Below are positions 49,932-58,271 of a stretch of 64,000 nt of DNA, one piece after another. The notes under the pieces were generated by a model. It worked only from the letters and a program-made list of their open reading frames with translations. It made no database searches and was not told the origin of the DNA. The first letter of the stretch is position 1, and each line of letters opens with the position of its first letter. The position numbers and the translations under genes are program-made. Origin of the DNA: Pseudonocardia kujensis (GTDB lineage: Bacteria > Actinomycetota > Actinomycetes > Mycobacteriales > Pseudonocardiaceae); assembly GCF_021283305.1 (NCBI RefSeq), contig NZ_JAJSOK010000014.1:62001-126000 (forward strand), read 5' to 3'.

Positions 49932-51572
49932 TCACCTGAGCAACCGCACCTCGCCGCTCGTCCCGTCGACGCGGACGCGCGCACCGTCCGGGATGAGCCG
50001 GGTGGCCTCGCGGGTCCCGACGACGCCCGGGATCCCGTACTCGCGGGCCACGATCGCGGCGTGACTGAGCTGGCCGCCCCGGTCGGTGACGATCGCCCCG
50101 AGCAGCGGCAGGACGACCGTGAAGTACGGCGAGGTCATGCGGGTGACGAGGACGTCACCGGGCTGGACACGGTCGAAGTCGGCGCCGTCGGCGACCAGCC
50201 GGGCCGGGCCTTCGTAGACACCCGTGTTGACCGCGAGACCCCGGAGCACCGTCGCGGAGTTGGCCGTCTGCGGAACCCCGAACAGGTTGGCCATCGCGAC
50301 GCCGACCGCGAGTGCGGCGCGCCGGGCCGGTTGCGGAAGCTCCTCCACGGGCGGAGGGGGCGACGGGGGCGGCCCGATCATCGCCGGGGCGTCGTCGACG
50401 GTCCGTGTGGTCCGTCGTCGGAACCGCTCCGCGACCTCCTGCGCGGCGGGACCCGGTTCGCCCCGCAGCAGCGCCCCGAGTTCGACAGCGTCCGCGTCGA
50501 CCGCATGTTCGGGGTCGGCGAGCGCACCCCGGTCGGCGAGCCGCCGTCCGGCCTCGAGCAGAGCGCGGCGGGCGAGACCGACGGCCCACCCGTCGGAGTA
50601 CGTGGCCCGCTCGTCCCGCAACCGGTTGGCGAGGCGTGCCTCGTGCAGGCGGTCGTCGAACTCGGCGAGGTGCTCGGCGGGGACCCGGGCACGAACCGCG
50701 GTCAGTGCGGCGTCCCCGTCGTCACCGGGCCCGGACTTCCGGGTCGCAGCGGCCGCCCGGACCGAGCCCACCAGCATCGCGGGCAGCTCGCCCGCGCACG
50801 GTTCACCGACGTCGTAGCCGATCGACCGGTAGCGCACCGCGTCGAGGTACCTCCGCGTGGCCGCGCCCGCGTCAGGGTCGGCCTCGAGGGCGTCGAGCAC
50901 CACCTGCGGCCGGTCGTGCGACGCGAGGACGGCCCGCGCGGTGTCCGACGCCGCGACGACGTCCGCCAGCGCATCGAGCTCGACCGTGGCGAAGCCGGTG
51001 GAGATGGCCGAGGAACCGCGCAGCAGCCCCATCAGTTCCCCAGCGGTGGCGCCGGTCCACTGCAGCGCGCCGGCGAGGAAGTCCCCGGTCGCCATGAGTG
51101 ACGGCGCGCTGTAGCGGTGGTGCAGCTCGATCATCGCCTCGAGGTGGTCCCGGCACCGCTCGACGTGCGCAGCCAGCTCCTCGTCGGACAACGCCGCCGG
51201 GTCGACCGCCTCGACCGCCAGGTGGGCGGCGACCGCGCCGGGCTTGACCACCTCGTCCCACCGGGCCAGGTCCTCCCGCCAGAACCGCTCGGCGAACGCC
51301 CGGGCCGATGTCGCGATCCGCGCCTGCATCTGCTCGGGCGTCGCCGTCCCGCCGGCCCCGAAGGGGACGAGCTGGGCGTACAGGAACCCGCCGATCACCG
51401 CCACGTCGTAGCGGCCGAGCAGCAACCCGTACCGCGCCAGGCCCTCGGCGAACCCGCGCGGGAAGCCGGAGACCAACGGCGACCTGGTGAACCAGCTGAT
51501 CGGCCTGCTGTTGTGGGTCGTGTCCAGTTCCCACGTGCCGTCGTCGGGTGGCTCGAACACCTCGTCGTCCAC
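49932..51572 (-). CDS. rifampin-phosphotransferase-like acceptor/His-domain protein (split phosphotransferase)
   Basis: 546 aa from GTG at 51572, chosen for GAAGGGAG just upstream. Residues 1-440 are helical and resemble the substrate-binding middle domain of rifampin phosphotransferase (NSRPISWFTRSPLVSGF, VGEPCAGELPAMLVG, LANRLRDERATYSDGW). A Pro-rich linker follows, then the swivelling phosphohistidine domain with GGQLSHAAIVAREYGIPGVV near 510, where the His carries phosphate. The ATP-binding part is encoded separately downstream, reversing the order of the fused enzyme. Either an antibiotic kinase for self-resistance or a pathway enzyme; rifampin itself is not implied. Confidence 0.82.
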   Translation of the reverse strand: MDDEVFEPPDDGTWELDTTHNSRPISWFTRSPLVSGFPRGFAEGLARYGLLLGRYDVAVIGGFLYAQLVPFGAGGTATPEQMQARIATSARAFAERFWREDLARWDEVVKPGAVAAHLAVEAVDPAALSDEELAAHVERCRDHLEAMIELHHRYSAPSLMATGDFLAGALQWTGATAGELMGLLRGSSAISTGFATVELDALADVVAASDTARAVLASHDRPQVVLDALEADPDAGAATRRYLDAVRYRSIGYDVGEPCAGELPAMLVGSVRAAAATRKSGPGDDGDAALTAVRARVPAEHLAEFDDRLHEARLANRLRDERATYSDGWAVGLARRALLEAGRRLADRGALADPEHAVDADAVELGALLRGEPGPAAQEVAERFRRRTTRTVDDAPAMIGPPPSPPPPVEELPQPARRAALAVGVAMANLFGVPQTANSATVLRGLAVNTGVYEGPARLVADGADFDRVQPGDVLVTRMTSPYFTVVLPLLGAIVTDRGGQLSHAAIVAREYGIPGVVGTREATRLIPDGARVRVDGTSGEVRLLR

Positions 51573-51674
51573 GAGGACTCCCTTCGCCGATCCGGCCCCG
51601 CGGGCCACCAGGCGGTGGCCCCGGACACGGACAAGAGGGGTTCGCGCGCCGAAGCGATCCGTTACCTGCGCGCC

Positions 51675-51706
51675 GTCACCCGTTTACCTTCAGGGTGTCA
51701 CCCGTT
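51675..51706. promoter_or_regulatory. 22-bp-spaced direct repeat upstream of the split phosphotransferase
   Basis: GTCACCCGTT at 51675-51684 and again at 51697-51706, spaced by two helical turns; GGGTG-T-CACCC at 51693-51703 is also a perfect small palindrome. It is about 105-135 bp before the start at 51572. Candidate regulator site for the resistance-like operon. It is not the palindromic rifampin-associated element I would expect before rph genes. Confidence 0.4.
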
Positions 51707-51731
51707 CGACTGCCGTTCGCAGGATGCGGGC

Positions 51732-51756
51732 CGGCGCTCCCGCCCCGTTCTGCACG
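51732..51756 (+). repeat. 25-bp direct repeat, right copy
   Basis: Exact copy of 47722-47746. Here it has no left hairpin arm, so it does not form the terminator and looks like a duplicate left at a junction. It lies 26 bp before the menD stop. Confidence 0.9.
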
Positions 51757-51781
51757 GGCCCCACTCACCGGGCGCGATCGT

Positions 51782-53461
51782 TCAGCGCACGCCCACCTCG
51801 CCGGCCACCCCGGCGGCCTCCTCGACGCGGGCGCGCAGGGCGGCGTGCCCGGCGCGGCGGCCGGTCCGGTCCACGGGCACCTCGACGACGTTGAGGCCCG
51901 GCCTGCCCAGCGCCTCGCGCAGCTGCGCGAGGTCGGCGAGGTGCCGGTGGCCCACGCGGAAGGCCGCGCAGAGGGCCGCCAGGTCGGCGCCGTGCGGGGT
52001 GCCGAAGACCCGCTCGAAGGAGCGCGCGTGCTCCGGCGCACCCTGCTCGAGCAGGGTGAACACGCTGCCGCCGTCGTCGTTGGCCACCACGATCGTCAGG
52101 TCCGGGCGGGGTTCGCGCGGACCGGCGAGGAGCCCGCCGGCGTCGTGCAGGAGGGTCACGTCGCCGAGGAGGGCGACGGCCGGGCCCCCTCCGTCGGCAC
52201 CGTGGGCGAGGGCGGCGCCGACGGCCGTGGAGACCACGCCGTCGATGCCCGCGACGCCCCGGTTCGACAGCACGGTGAGGTCCGGCCGGGGGGCCGCCGC
52301 CAGCGCGACGTCGCGGATCGGGCTCGACGGCCCGACGACCAACAGCCCGCCGGTCGGCACCGCCCGGACCAGCTCGCGGGCCAGCCGCATCCCGCCGACG
52401 GGATCGACGTCGAGGCTCGCGTCGAGCGCGCGCTGCACCGCCGCGTCGGCCTGCCGCCACCGGGCGGCGAAGGCCTTCTCGCCCCACGGGCTCGGCGGCA
52501 GCGACCCGACCTGCACGACGGAGCTCCGGGTGTCGTTCCACCAGGGCCGGTCGGCGGGCGGCACGGCGAACACCCGGATCCGCTCGTCGGCGAGGGCGCG
52601 TTGCACCGCGCGGTGGAGCGTCGGCCGCCCGAGGACGACGAGCTGGCGGGGCAGGAGCTCGGGCGCGGCCCCGGACAGGGCCGCCCCGAGCAGCCAGGGG
52701 CCGGTGCGGACCGCGCTCCCCCACAAGGTCGACGACGGCTCGGCCACGACCGGGACGTCGGCGGGCGCGTCGCGGCCCTCGGCGCCGTCCCCGGCCACGA
52801 CGAGCGTCGGCAGGGCGGGATCGAGGCGCAATGGCGGCAGGGCCACCCGCGCGGTGTGGACCTCGGACCAGGGCCGGCCGGCGGGTCGGCCCGGCGGGAA
52901 GGCGCCGTCGTCGCCGGGCGGGGGCAGCAGCGGCTCGCGCAGCGGCACGTCGAGCTGGACGGGGCCCGGGTCGCCGCTCAGCGTGCCGCGGGCGGCCGCG
53001 ACGGCCCGGACGACCGTCGCGCGCCACGCCTCGGGCCGGGTGCCCTCGGCGGACAGCACGGCCTCGAGCCGCAGCGCGTCGCCGAAGATCCCGCGCTGGA
53101 CGACGGTCTGGCTCGCGCCGGTACCGACCAGGTCGGCGGGCCGGTCCGCGGTGAGCAGCAGCAGCGGGACGCCGGCGTGCGCGGCCTCGAGCACGGCCGG
53201 GTGCAGGTTCGCCACCGCGGTGCCCGAGGTGCACACCACGGCGACCGGCAGGCCCGAGCGCAGCGCCAGGCCGAGGGCCAGGAAACCGGCCCCCCGCTCG
53301 TCGAGGCGCACGTGCAGCCGGAGCCGGCCGTCGGCGTCGGCGGTGTCCAGCGCCAGGGACAGCGGCGCGTTGCGCGAGCCCGGGCAGAGCACGACGTCGC
53401 GCACGCCGCAGCGGGCGAGCTCGTCGACGGCGACGCGGGCGAGGAGGGTCGACGGGTTCAC
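51782..53461 (-). CDS. menD: SEPHCHC synthase MenD
   Basis: 559 aa from GTG at 53461, which gives the usual start NPSTLLARVAVDELARCGV; an upstream GTG at 53533 would add 24 residues. Thiamine-diphosphate enzyme fold: CPGSRNAPLSLAL, LDERGAGFLALGLA (catalytic Glu region), CTSGTAVANLHPAVLEA, LLLTADRPADL, and the TPP/Mg motif GDVTLLHDAGGL with NDDGGSVF. MenD adds the succinic semialdehyde unit of 2-oxoglutarate to isochorismate in menaquinone synthesis. It is probably the housekeeping copy but may share isochorismate with the operon at 43-47 kb. No other men genes are in the window. Confidence 0.93.
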   Translation of the reverse strand: MNPSTLLARVAVDELARCGVRDVVLCPGSRNAPLSLALDTADADGRLRLHVRLDERGAGFLALGLALRSGLPVAVVCTSGTAVANLHPAVLEAAHAGVPLLLLTADRPADLVGTGASQTVVQRGIFGDALRLEAVLSAEGTRPEAWRATVVRAVAAARGTLSGDPGPVQLDVPLREPLLPPPGDDGAFPPGRPAGRPWSEVHTARVALPPLRLDPALPTLVVAGDGAEGRDAPADVPVVAEPSSTLWGSAVRTGPWLLGAALSGAAPELLPRQLVVLGRPTLHRAVQRALADERIRVFAVPPADRPWWNDTRSSVVQVGSLPPSPWGEKAFAARWRQADAAVQRALDASLDVDPVGGMRLARELVRAVPTGGLLVVGPSSPIRDVALAAAPRPDLTVLSNRGVAGIDGVVSTAVGAALAHGADGGGPAVALLGDVTLLHDAGGLLAGPREPRPDLTIVVANDDGGSVFTLLEQGAPEHARSFERVFGTPHGADLAALCAAFRVGHRHLADLAQLREALGRPGLNVVEVPVDRTGRRAGHAALRARVEEAAGVAGEVGVR

Positions 53462-53684
53462 CAGCCGGAGGCTAGGCGCGCGGATGTTGCGCTTCGTGTA
53501 GGACCCGAAACCGCCGTGTTCCCCTTCGCTCACAACCGATCCGAGCGCGCGAACGCGACCTGGGGCGCCGGGGTGACGACCATGGAATCACGCTGCGTGT
53601 CCGGAGTCTTCGACCCGCCGACCGGTCCCCCCACCCCTGGCACTACCGACGTCGAACGAGGCGACCCTCCCGCACCACCGGCCC

Positions 53685-54197
53685 TCACGGGCCCGGGACG
53701 GGCGGACTGAGCAGCGTGACCACCGTGCCGTCGAGCGGCGAGGGCCCGCCCCGGTGGATCAGGACCTCCGCCATCAGCACGGACATCATCGGCAGCCCGC
53801 GGCGACGGTTGACGTCCTCCTCGGGGCCGGGGCGCGGGAGCCAGCGGCCGGTGTCGCGGATCCGGACCCGGAGGCGCCGCCGACCGCCGACCGGCTCCAC
53901 CCGGGCGGCGACCTCCACCGTCCCGTCCGGCGCCCCGGGCGGGAACGCGTGCTCCACCGCGTTGCTCACCGCCTCGTTGACCGCGAGCAGGACGTCGAGC
54001 GCGGCGTCGTCGGGCCAGTCGAGCTGCGCCAGCCGGCGGCGCAGCCCCGTCCGCACCAGCCCCAACGTCTCGAGGACGGCCGGCAGGCGGATCTCCCAGA
54101 TGTGCGCGGCGGCGGACGGCGGGGGCGCACCACCGGCCGGACCCGCGCCCGAGGGCGGGCCCGCACGGTCCTCCGACTGGTCCCGATGCGCTGGCAC
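53685..54197 (-). CDS. RsbW-like anti-sigma factor serine kinase (HATPase)
   Basis: 170 aa, ATG at 54197. GHKL ATPase fold with N-box AVNEAVSNAVEHAF near residue 73, the G1 box IRDTGRW and the G2-like RRRGLPMMSVLMAEV. The N-terminal 30 residues are a Pro/Gly/Ala-rich tail. Such proteins bind a sigma factor or phosphorylate a STAS antagonist; the STAS gene is 67 bp upstream on the same strand and is the likely partner. No sigma gene is adjacent. Confidence 0.85.
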   Translation of the reverse strand: MPAHRDQSEDRAGPPSGAGPAGGAPPPSAAAHIWEIRLPAVLETLGLVRTGLRRRLAQLDWPDDAALDVLLAVNEAVSNAVEHAFPPGAPDGTVEVAARVEPVGGRRRLRVRIRDTGRWLPRPGPEEDVNRRRGLPMMSVLMAEVLIHRGGPSPLDGTVVTLLSPPVPGP

Positions 54198-54264
54198 TAC
54201 CCGAGAGTGTGACGCGCCCCGCCCCCGCAGGACCAGCCGGGCCGCTCCCCGGCGCGCCTCCGGG

Positions 54265-54654
54265 TCAGCCGCCGCTGCTGTGCGGCTCCCGGAGCGCCTC
54301 GGCGACGTCGTAGTACAGGGCGAGGACGCGCTCCAACCCGGTGATCTGCAGGGGGCGCACCACCGGGCGGTTGTGGTCGACGACGATCCGCAGCGGCTCG
54401 TCCTGCCGCTCGGCCGCGCGGTGTGCGGTGACGAGCGCGCTCAGTCCGGCGTCGTCGAGGAAGGCGACGCGGGTCAGATCGACCACCGTCACGTTCACCG
54501 TGGCGTCGGCCAGCGACCGGCCCACCGCCGCCTCCAGCCGCGGGGCCGTGAACATGTCCACCTCGCCGGCGACGGTCACCACCATCGCGGACCCCGCGCG
54601 GCGCAGGTCGACGCGCAGCAGCTGCTCGGCCGCAGGGGCCTGGTCACCGGTCAC
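54265..54654 (-). CDS. STAS-domain anti-anti-sigma-like protein
   Basis: 129 aa from GTG at 54654. STAS core: AMVVTVAGEVDMFTAPRLEAAV and VVDLTRVAFLDDAGLSALVTAH. In active antagonists the motif is D-S-(S/A/T)-G-L with a phosphorylated Ser; here Asp stands where that Ser should be (LDDAGL). It may mimic the phosphorylated form or be a decoy. It is paired with the anti-sigma kinase downstream. Confidence 0.83.
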   Translation of the reverse strand: MTGDQAPAAEQLLRVDLRRAGSAMVVTVAGEVDMFTAPRLEAAVGRSLADATVNVTVVDLTRVAFLDDAGLSALVTAHRAAERQDEPLRIVVDHNRPVVRPLQITGLERVLALYYDVAEALREPHSSGG

Positions 54655-54742
54655 GGCGCACAGTCTTCCCCGCACCGGGGCCCGTCCGACAGGGGGCCCG
54701 CAACGCCTGTCACCGCACCCACGTCCGGCCCGGGCCGCCCCG

Positions 54743-55216
54743 TCAGCCGACGTGCGCGTGGTCGGGCTCGGCGAGGGCGTTGCGGAGCCGCTGACGCATG
54801 GCAGGGTGCATCGCCAGACCCTCGAGCCGGTCGACCGGGACCCAGTCGGCCTCGCTCGTCTCCTCGCCGTCGGGCCGGGGGTTCCCGGACTCCGGCCGGG
54901 CGTGCACGCACACGGCGAACTGCTGGCGCACCTCACCGGTGGCGTCGACGATCACGTGTCCGGGGTCGGTGTAGATCCCGGCCACCCGCAACACCTTGAT
55001 CGCGACGCCGCTCTCCTCGGCGACCTCCCGCTCGGCCGCCCGGACCGCCGACTCGCCGACCTCGACGCGGCCGCCGGGGAGCTCCCAGAAGCCGTCGTCC
55101 ACGCGACGCACGAGCAGGACCCGGTCGGCGTCGTCGCGCACCACCGCGAAGACGCTGGGGGCGACCAGGGTGGGCCGCGGCGGGTCGGGGTGGTGGTAGT
55201 ACTCGGTCCGGGTCAT
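54743..55216 (-). CDS. NUDIX hydrolase
   Basis: 157 aa, ATG at 55216, preceding YYHHPDPPRPTLVAPSVFAVV. The Nudix box is complete: GGRVEVGESAVRAAEREVAEESGV (G-x5-E-x7-REUxEExGU), residues about 48-70. It cleaves a nucleoside diphosphate linked to another group, using Mg2+. No substrate-specific extension is recognised. It is upstream of the STAS gene (88-bp gap) and may be co-transcribed. Confidence 0.9.
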   Translation of the reverse strand: MTRTEYYHHPDPPRPTLVAPSVFAVVRDDADRVLLVRRVDDGFWELPGGRVEVGESAVRAAEREVAEESGVAIKVLRVAGIYTDPGHVIVDATGEVRQQFAVCVHARPESGNPRPDGEETSEADWVPVDRLEGLAMHPAMRQRLRNALAEPDHAHVG

Positions 55217-55543
55217 CGTCGGCGCCGTCGACGCCCGGCCGGGAGGGCCGTGCCGCATGCCGCCGACAGGGTCGCGTGCGCCATCCCCGACCACCCCTTC
55301 CCCACACGCCTTGGCCGTCGGATCACGGTCCCAGGGGCCGCCCGCCGCCGGAAACGGCCGAAAGCCCCGACGGGCGGAGCCGCTCGGCTACTCCGATCGC
55401 CCCACCCGGGACCGACCTTCACCCCGCCGGGGCGAGGCGCGGACGCGGCGGGCCACCCATCGTCCGACGCACGGCGAGCGGGGAGGTGGCGCGGTGCCTG
55501 CGGGGGACGAACGGACGGGATCGCCCGGAGCGGGGCGTGCGCC

Positions 55544-55816
55544 GTGCTGAGCGGCGACGAGGAGCGCCTGCTCACGGCGATCGAGCGCCAGCTCCGTGCG
55601 GAGGACCCGGAGCTGGACAAACGGCTCGGCCGCGGGCTCGGGCCGCCCGGCGGCCACCGCTGGCGCTGGGTCGTGCCGGTGCTGGTCGTGCTCTCCGTGC
55701 TCTGCATCCTCGTCGGCCTGGTCGTCGCGGAGGCGGGGGTGTTCCTCGGCGGCCTGGCCCTGGCCGGGGTGACCTGGGTGGTCGTCCACCGGCGACGCCG
55801 CGGCCCGAGGACCTGA
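55544..55816 (+). CDS. DUF3040 small membrane protein
   Basis: 90 aa, GTG at 55544. LSGDEERLLTAIERQLRAEDPELDKRL is the DUF3040 N-terminal helix, followed by two hydrophobic segments (WVVPVLVVLSVLCILVGLVV and VFLGGLALAGVTWVVV) and a basic end RRRRGPR. Typical of actinobacteria; function unknown. Its stop lies 3 bp from the convergent SulP stop. Confidence 0.85.
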   Translation: MLSGDEERLLTAIERQLRAEDPELDKRLGRGLGPPGGHRWRWVVPVLVVLSVLCILVGLVVAEAGVFLGGLALAGVTWVVVHRRRRGPRT

Positions 55817-55819
55817 CCG

Positions 55820-57550
55820 TCAGCCCGCCGGCGGGGCGACCCACTGCGCGCCCGTCTCCCGCCGGAACGCGTCGACGGCGGCGTCCAGGGTCGGGAAGAA
55901 GTGCGCCGGGTCGAGGGTCCGGGTCAGCTCGTAGCGGTCGATCTTGCGCCGCACCGGGTCCTTCATCTCGGCGAACACGAGGTGCACGCCGCGGGCGTTG
56001 AGCGCGACGTCCAGGTCGTGGAGCATGTCCGCCGCCGTCGTGTCGACGTCGGTGATCGGCTCGGCCGCCACGACGAGCCACCGGGGCGGCGGGGCGGTCC
56101 GGCTCCGCCGCTCCAGCTGCTCGCGGAAGGTCCGGGCGTTGGCGAAGAACAGCGGCGCGTCGAACCGGAGCAGGACGCAGCCCGGCAGCACCTCCGCCGC
56201 CGGGTAGCTGCGGACGTCGTGGAAGCCGGGCAGACCGGGGACCCGGCCGAGCACGGTCTGGTACGGCCACCAGGCGCGCCGGAAGACGTTGCCGACGGAG
56301 AGCGCGACGGCCACCGCGATCCCGGGCAGCACCCCGAGCAGCACGACGCCGGCGAAGGCGGCGATCGACAGCGCGAACTCGGTCCGGCGCACGCGGAAGA
56401 GCCGCACGGTCCCGCCGATGTCGGCGAGGGACACGCTCGCCGCGATCACGACCGCGGCGAGCGTCGGCTGCGGCAGGGTGCGCAGCAGGCCCGGGGCCAG
56501 GAGCAGGATCAGCGTGATCGCGGCGGCGCCGACCACGCCGGTGACCTGCGTACGCGCCCCCACCTGCTGGGCCACGGCCGTCCGCGAGCCGCTCGTGCTG
56601 ACCGGGAACCCCTGGAAGAAGCCGGCCGCGAGGTTCGCCGCGCCGATCCCGACCATCTCCCGGTTGCCGTCGATCGTCCTGCCCTCCCGCGCCGCGAACG
56701 CCGACGCCGTGGAGATCGTGTCGGTCAGCGACACCAGCGCGATGCCGGCGGCGCCGGCCAGGAGCGGGAGGACGTCCGACGCCGCGATCCGCGGCAGGGT
56801 CGGCGGCGGGAAGCCCTGCGGCAGGACACCGACCAGCGAGACGCCGCGCTGGTCCAGCGCGAACAGCGCCGCGGCGAGCATCGACAGCACCACCACGATC
56901 AGCACCGCCGGGACCCGCGGGAACACCCGCGCCAGCACCCCGATGAGGACCAGGCCCCCGAGCCCGACCGCGAGCGCGGCCGGGACGACCTCGCCGCCGA
57001 CCACGCCCCGGACGAACCCGACGACCTCACCGGCGAAGCCCTCGGCGTCGACCGAGAACCCGCACAGCTTCGGCAGCTGCCCGACGAGGATCGTCAGGGC
57101 CAGCCCGTTCATGTAGCCGATCATGGTCGGCTTCGAGATGAGGTCCGCGACGAACCCGAGGCGGCCGAGCCCGGCGACCGCCATGATCGCGCCCGTCATG
57201 AGCGCCAGCGCCGAGGCGAGGGCGACGGCGCGCTGCGGGTCGCCGTCGGCCGCGACGAGGGGGAGGACCGTCGCCGCGATCATCGGGCCGAGCGAGGAGT
57301 CCGGGCCGAGCACGAGGACCCGCGACGGGCCGAAGACCGCGTACGCGAGCAGGCAGAGGATCGACGTGTACAGGCCGGTGATCGCGGGCAGCCCGGCCAG
57401 CTCCGCGTACGCCATGCCCTGCGGCACGAGCAGGGCGGTCAGCACCAGGCCGGCGACCACGTCCCGGGGCAGCCACGACGGCCGGTAGCTCCGCAACAGG
57501 GCAAGCCCCGGGACCGGCGAGGACGTGCCCTCGGATCCGTTTCCGCTCAC
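55820..57550 (-). CDS. SulP-family anion transporter with STAS domain
   Basis: 576 aa; GTG at 57550 is the best start, with the first helix at about residue 35. Signature AGLVLTALLVPQGMAYAELAGLPAITGLYTS and about ten to twelve membrane segments (1-410), including FPVSTSGSRTAVAQQVGARTQ. A cytosolic STAS domain covers 430-576 (VRSYPAAEVLPGCVLLRFDAPLFFANARTF). It carries sulfate, bicarbonate or another anion. Sulfate would fit the sulfur-related genes at 62-64 kb, but the two regions are not linked. Confidence 0.9.
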   Translation of the reverse strand: MSGNGSEGTSSPVPGLALLRSYRPSWLPRDVVAGLVLTALLVPQGMAYAELAGLPAITGLYTSILCLLAYAVFGPSRVLVLGPDSSLGPMIAATVLPLVAADGDPQRAVALASALALMTGAIMAVAGLGRLGFVADLISKPTMIGYMNGLALTILVGQLPKLCGFSVDAEGFAGEVVGFVRGVVGGEVVPAALAVGLGGLVLIGVLARVFPRVPAVLIVVVLSMLAAALFALDQRGVSLVGVLPQGFPPPTLPRIAASDVLPLLAGAAGIALVSLTDTISTASAFAAREGRTIDGNREMVGIGAANLAAGFFQGFPVSTSGSRTAVAQQVGARTQVTGVVGAAAITLILLLAPGLLRTLPQPTLAAVVIAASVSLADIGGTVRLFRVRRTEFALSIAAFAGVVLLGVLPGIAVAVALSVGNVFRRAWWPYQTVLGRVPGLPGFHDVRSYPAAEVLPGCVLLRFDAPLFFANARTFREQLERRSRTAPPPRWLVVAAEPITDVDTTAADMLHDLDVALNARGVHLVFAEMKDPVRRKIDRYELTRTLDPAHFFPTLDAAVDAFRRETGAQWVAPPAG

Positions 57551-57675
57551 GCACGCAGGATGGCGCGCCGAGGTGGGTCCGGCCTCACCCCCGCGGTGTG
57601 GCCGCGGGGTGAGAACGGGTCTCTCACCCGTGTGGGGTGACGGCCCGACCGGCACGGCGGGGCCATCGTCGGACG

Positions 57676-58248
57676 ATGGCTCCCACCGCCGACGGCGAGG
57701 CGACGACGAGGTCCGGACCCGACGCCGCCGCTCCCCCCGGCCGGCTCCGCGGACTCGTCCGCCACACGATGCTGAGCAAGCACCACTGGGGGAGCGAGGA
57801 GGACCTCGCGCAGGCGATCTACGGCACCGTCATCGGCGCCGCCGGCATCGCGGTCGGCAGCGCGCACGGGGACCTCCGCGAGATCGTGCTGACCGTGGTG
57901 GTGACCGTCGTGGTCTACTGGGCCGCGGAGCGCTATGCGGACGTGCTCGCCGCCGCGGTCCACGCGGCCGGGCGCCGGGAACGGGTGCGGGCCGCGCTGC
58001 GCCGCGGGCTCCCGGTCGTCGAGGCGGGGCTGAGCCCGCTGGTGGTCCTGGTGGTCCTCGCGCTGCTCACCGGCCGCCTCGCCCTCGCTGTGTTCGTCGC
58101 GCTCGGCCTCGCCACCCTCATGCTCGGCGGCTTCGGGCACGCCGCCGCGCGCCGGGCCGGCGCCTCCCGGTTCGCGGCGATCGGCTGGGGCCTGTGCAGC
58201 GCGGCGCTCGGCGGGCTGGTCATCGGGCTCAAGATGCTGCTCCACTGA
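57676..58248 (+). CDS. hypothetical four-TM membrane protein
   Basis: 190 aa, ATG at 57676. Hydrophilic first 40 residues, HHWGSEEDLAQAIYGTVIGAAGIAVG, then four hydrophobic segments separated by a basic loop RRERVRAALRRGLPVVEAGLSP. I do not recognise the family. It is followed 23 bp later by the FAD enzyme gene with GGAGGACG between, so both are probably made together. Confidence 0.65.
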   Translation: MAPTADGEATTRSGPDAAAPPGRLRGLVRHTMLSKHHWGSEEDLAQAIYGTVIGAAGIAVGSAHGDLREIVLTVVVTVVVYWAAERYADVLAAAVHAAGRRERVRAALRRGLPVVEAGLSPLVVLVVLALLTGRLALAVFVALGLATLMLGGFGHAAARRAGASRFAAIGWGLCSAALGGLVIGLKMLLH

Positions 58249-58271
58249 GGAGGACGACTCAGGGGGCCGGT

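Noticed and set aside
53531-53533. Upstream GTG for menD adding 24 residues
   Set aside because: Family members begin at NPSTxLARVVVDEL, which follows directly after the GTG at 53461.
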